The notes below the pieces were generated by a model that had not been told where the DNA came from, searched no databases, and saw only the letters and a list, made by a program, of their open reading frames with translations. The translations under genes were made by a program, and so were the position numbers. From NCBI GenBank assembly GCA_031283915.1, contig JAITAY010000060.1, forward strand, positions 1 to 25,140: a stretch of DNA of 25,140 nucleotides, given 5' to 3'. The DNA is from Tannerella sp. GTDB taxonomy: Bacteria > Bacteroidota > Bacteroidia > Bacteroidales > Tannerellaceae. This document shows, one piece after another, positions 23,936 to 25,140 of the stretch (its first letter is position 1; each line of letters begins with the position of its first letter).

Positions 23936-24940
23936 ATGGAAAAATGGATTTTATTCCTGTTTGCGTGCTGTTTGGGAGTATCATGCAAACAACAGACGCC
24001 TTATTACGAAGAAAGCGGTACGGTGTTTCATACCGTATATCACATCAAATATCAGTCGGAACAATTGCTGACGGACAAAATCGACGCGGAGTTACAGGCG
24101 TTTAATCTTTCCCTGAATCCGTTCAATCCCAATTCGATACTGGCGAAGGTCAACCGTAATGAGGATGTGGAAGTAGACGAATGGTTTGCAACCGTATTCA
24201 ACAAAGCGATGGAAATATCGGCACGTTCGGACGGCATGTTTGACGTAACGATAGCTCCGCTGATCAACCTGTGGGGATTCGGATTTGAGCGGAAAGACAG
24301 CGTTTCGCAGCAGATGGTCGACAGTCTGCTGACGTTTGTCGGTTACCGGAAGATCCGTCTGGAAAACAATCGGGTCGTGAAAGACGACCCTCGGATGATG
24401 CTGAATTTCTCTGCCATAGCCAAAGGCTTTGCCTGCGATGTCATTGCCGGTTTGCTGGAACGGGAAGGCGTTGTGAATTACATGGTGGATATTGGCGGCG
24501 AAGTAGCCGTGAACGGCCTCAATCCCAACGGGCATTGCTGGCGCGCGGGCATTAATGAACCGGAAGACGACCCGGACGGAACAAATACCCGGATAAACGG
24601 CATCGTGCAGCTATGCAACAAATGCGGACTGGCGACCTCCGGAAATTACCGGAATTTTTATGAGAAAGACGGAAAACGGTATGCGCATACCATTGACCCG
24701 CGAACCGGTTATCCCTCCGAACAGGCGATCCTCAGTGCGAGCATCATCGCATCCGACTGCATGACGGCCGATGCATACGCCACGGCCTGCATGGCGATGG
24801 GACCGGAGAAGGCCGTGCAGATGATGGAATCATTGCCCGGCGGCGTTGAATACTATTTCATCTGTTCCACTTCGGACAAGCTGTTTCAGGTCAAATATTC
24901 CGAAGGTCTGTCAACCATGCTGCTGAAGATCAAAAAATGA
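23936..24940 (+). CDS. apbE: FAD:protein FMN transferase (ApbE), lipoprotein
   Basis: 334 residues from ATG 23936; a TTG at 23924 gives a four-residue longer frame but the ATG fits the signal peptide better. ApbE covalently attaches FMN from FAD to Thr/Ser of flavoproteins such as NqrB/NqrC and RnfG in the periplasm, with Mg2+. Residues 1-18 are a lipoprotein signal with lipobox LGVSC (cysteine near residue 18). Family motifs: SLNPFNPNSILAKVNRN, SDGMFDVTIAPLINLWGFG, LNFSAIAKGFACDVIAGLLE, YMVDIGGEV, GLATSGNYRNFYEKDGKRYAHTIDPRTGYP and ADAYATACMAMG (metal-binding Asp/Thr). No Nqr or Rnf genes are in the window. Length is normal. Array C begins about 15 nt after the stop codon. Confidence 0.95.
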   Translation: MEKWILFLFACCLGVSCKQQTPYYEESGTVFHTVYHIKYQSEQLLTDKIDAELQAFNLSLNPFNPNSILAKVNRNEDVEVDEWFATVFNKAMEISARSDGMFDVTIAPLINLWGFGFERKDSVSQQMVDSLLTFVGYRKIRLENNRVVKDDPRMMLNFSAIAKGFACDVIAGLLEREGVVNYMVDIGGEVAVNGLNPNGHCWRAGINEPEDDPDGTNTRINGIVQLCNKCGLATSGNYRNFYEKDGKRYAHTIDPRTGYPSEQAILSASIIASDCMTADAYATACMAMGPEKAVQMMESLPGGVEYYFICSTSDKLFQVKYSEGLSTMLLKIKK

Positions 24941-24955
24941 CCGTTTTTTATCCTC

Positions 24956-25140
24956 TCGAAGCAGGGCTTAAATGCTTTTGACTGACATTTGGTCTCTTTT
25001 AGCGAGGCGTTTGTCAGTAAAAGCGAGGCGTTTGTTGCTCGAAGCCAGGAAATCCTGGCTCCGAGCCTGGAATTTGTTGCTCGAAGCCAGGATTTCCAAG
25101 CTCCGAGCATGAAATTTGTTGCTCGAAGCCAGGATTTTCT
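24956..25140. repeat. 21/42-bp repeat array C, running off the window end
   Basis: Unit AGCGAGGCGTTTGTCAGTAAA and then 42-bp dimers starting TTTGTTGCTCGAAGCCAGGA (25031, 25073 and 25115). Each dimer is two 21-bp halves, the second carrying the core reversed. Hairpins: 24975-24987 with 25012-25023 (12 bp with one bulge); 25037-25050 with 25053-25066 (one mismatch); 25079-25108 (shorter). The core TCGAAGCCAGG (25039-25049) resembles those of arrays A and B. A minus-strand frame through this array is a by-product of the repeat. Confidence 0.8.

Noticed and set aside
24886..25110. 74-codon minus-strand frame at the window end
   Set aside because: It is formed by repeat array C and overlaps the end of apbE.

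Overview
The window looks like an ordinary chromosomal segment of a Bacteroidales bacterium (Bacteroidota). The evidence is a purL, rprX/rprY, uvrA and apbE set with Bacteroidales-type sequences, a FtsX-DUF3098-UppP-TruB-QueA-FolK gene order, a secreted protein with a type IX secretion (gliding-motility type B) C-terminal domain, and several promoters of the Bacteroidota form TTTG-N19/20-TAnnTTTG. GC content is moderate. I cannot name the genus from the sequence alone; a Tannerellaceae- or Porphyromonadaceae-like relative is only a guess. No rRNA, tRNA, CRISPR array, transposase or phage gene was seen.

Layout. Positions 5-2201 (+) hold two membrane-anchored coiled-coil proteins of unknown function, the first built from a long 33-bp/11-residue repeat. 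Positions 8818 down to about 2730 (-) are one apparent operon with a good promoter: a T9SS-type secreted PKD-like protein, a lytic transglycosylase overlapping it by 4 nt, uvrA, a 72-residue conserved-looking protein and a YigZ/IMPACT protein. Positions 8873-9259 (-) carry the remains of an unrecognised gene that becomes one 128-residue frame only if two single-base shifts are corrected. Positions 9349-14578 (+) are the ftsX, methyltransferase, DUF3098, uppP, truB, queA, folK run, covering cell division, lipid carrier recycling, tRNA modification and folate synthesis; the methyltransferase looks like an insertion in a conserved order. Positions 17466 to 15015 (-) are the rprXY-like two-component system with a clear intrinsic terminator. 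Positions 21468-17741 (-) are purL. Positions 23242-21728 (-) are an unusual DoxX membrane domain joined through an internal twin-arginine-like segment to a barrel-like domain. Positions 23936-24940 (+) encode an ApbE lipoprotein.

The most unusual material is non-genic. Three separate arrays (about 11378-11465, 14700-14996 and 24956 to the window end) all have a 21-bp period, share a core close to TYGAAGYCRG, contain units in opposite orientation that form strong hairpins, and lie directly at the 3' end of plus-strand genes (DUF3098, folK, apbE). They look like one dispersed repeat family. The gap before apbE also holds a MITE-like 185-bp inverted-repeat element between near-palindromic 17-bp direct repeats, and a minus-strand promoter-terminator pair that could make a roughly 90-nt RNA or attenuate the DoxX gene. 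These are inferences from sequence pattern; expression data and genome-wide searches would decide them.
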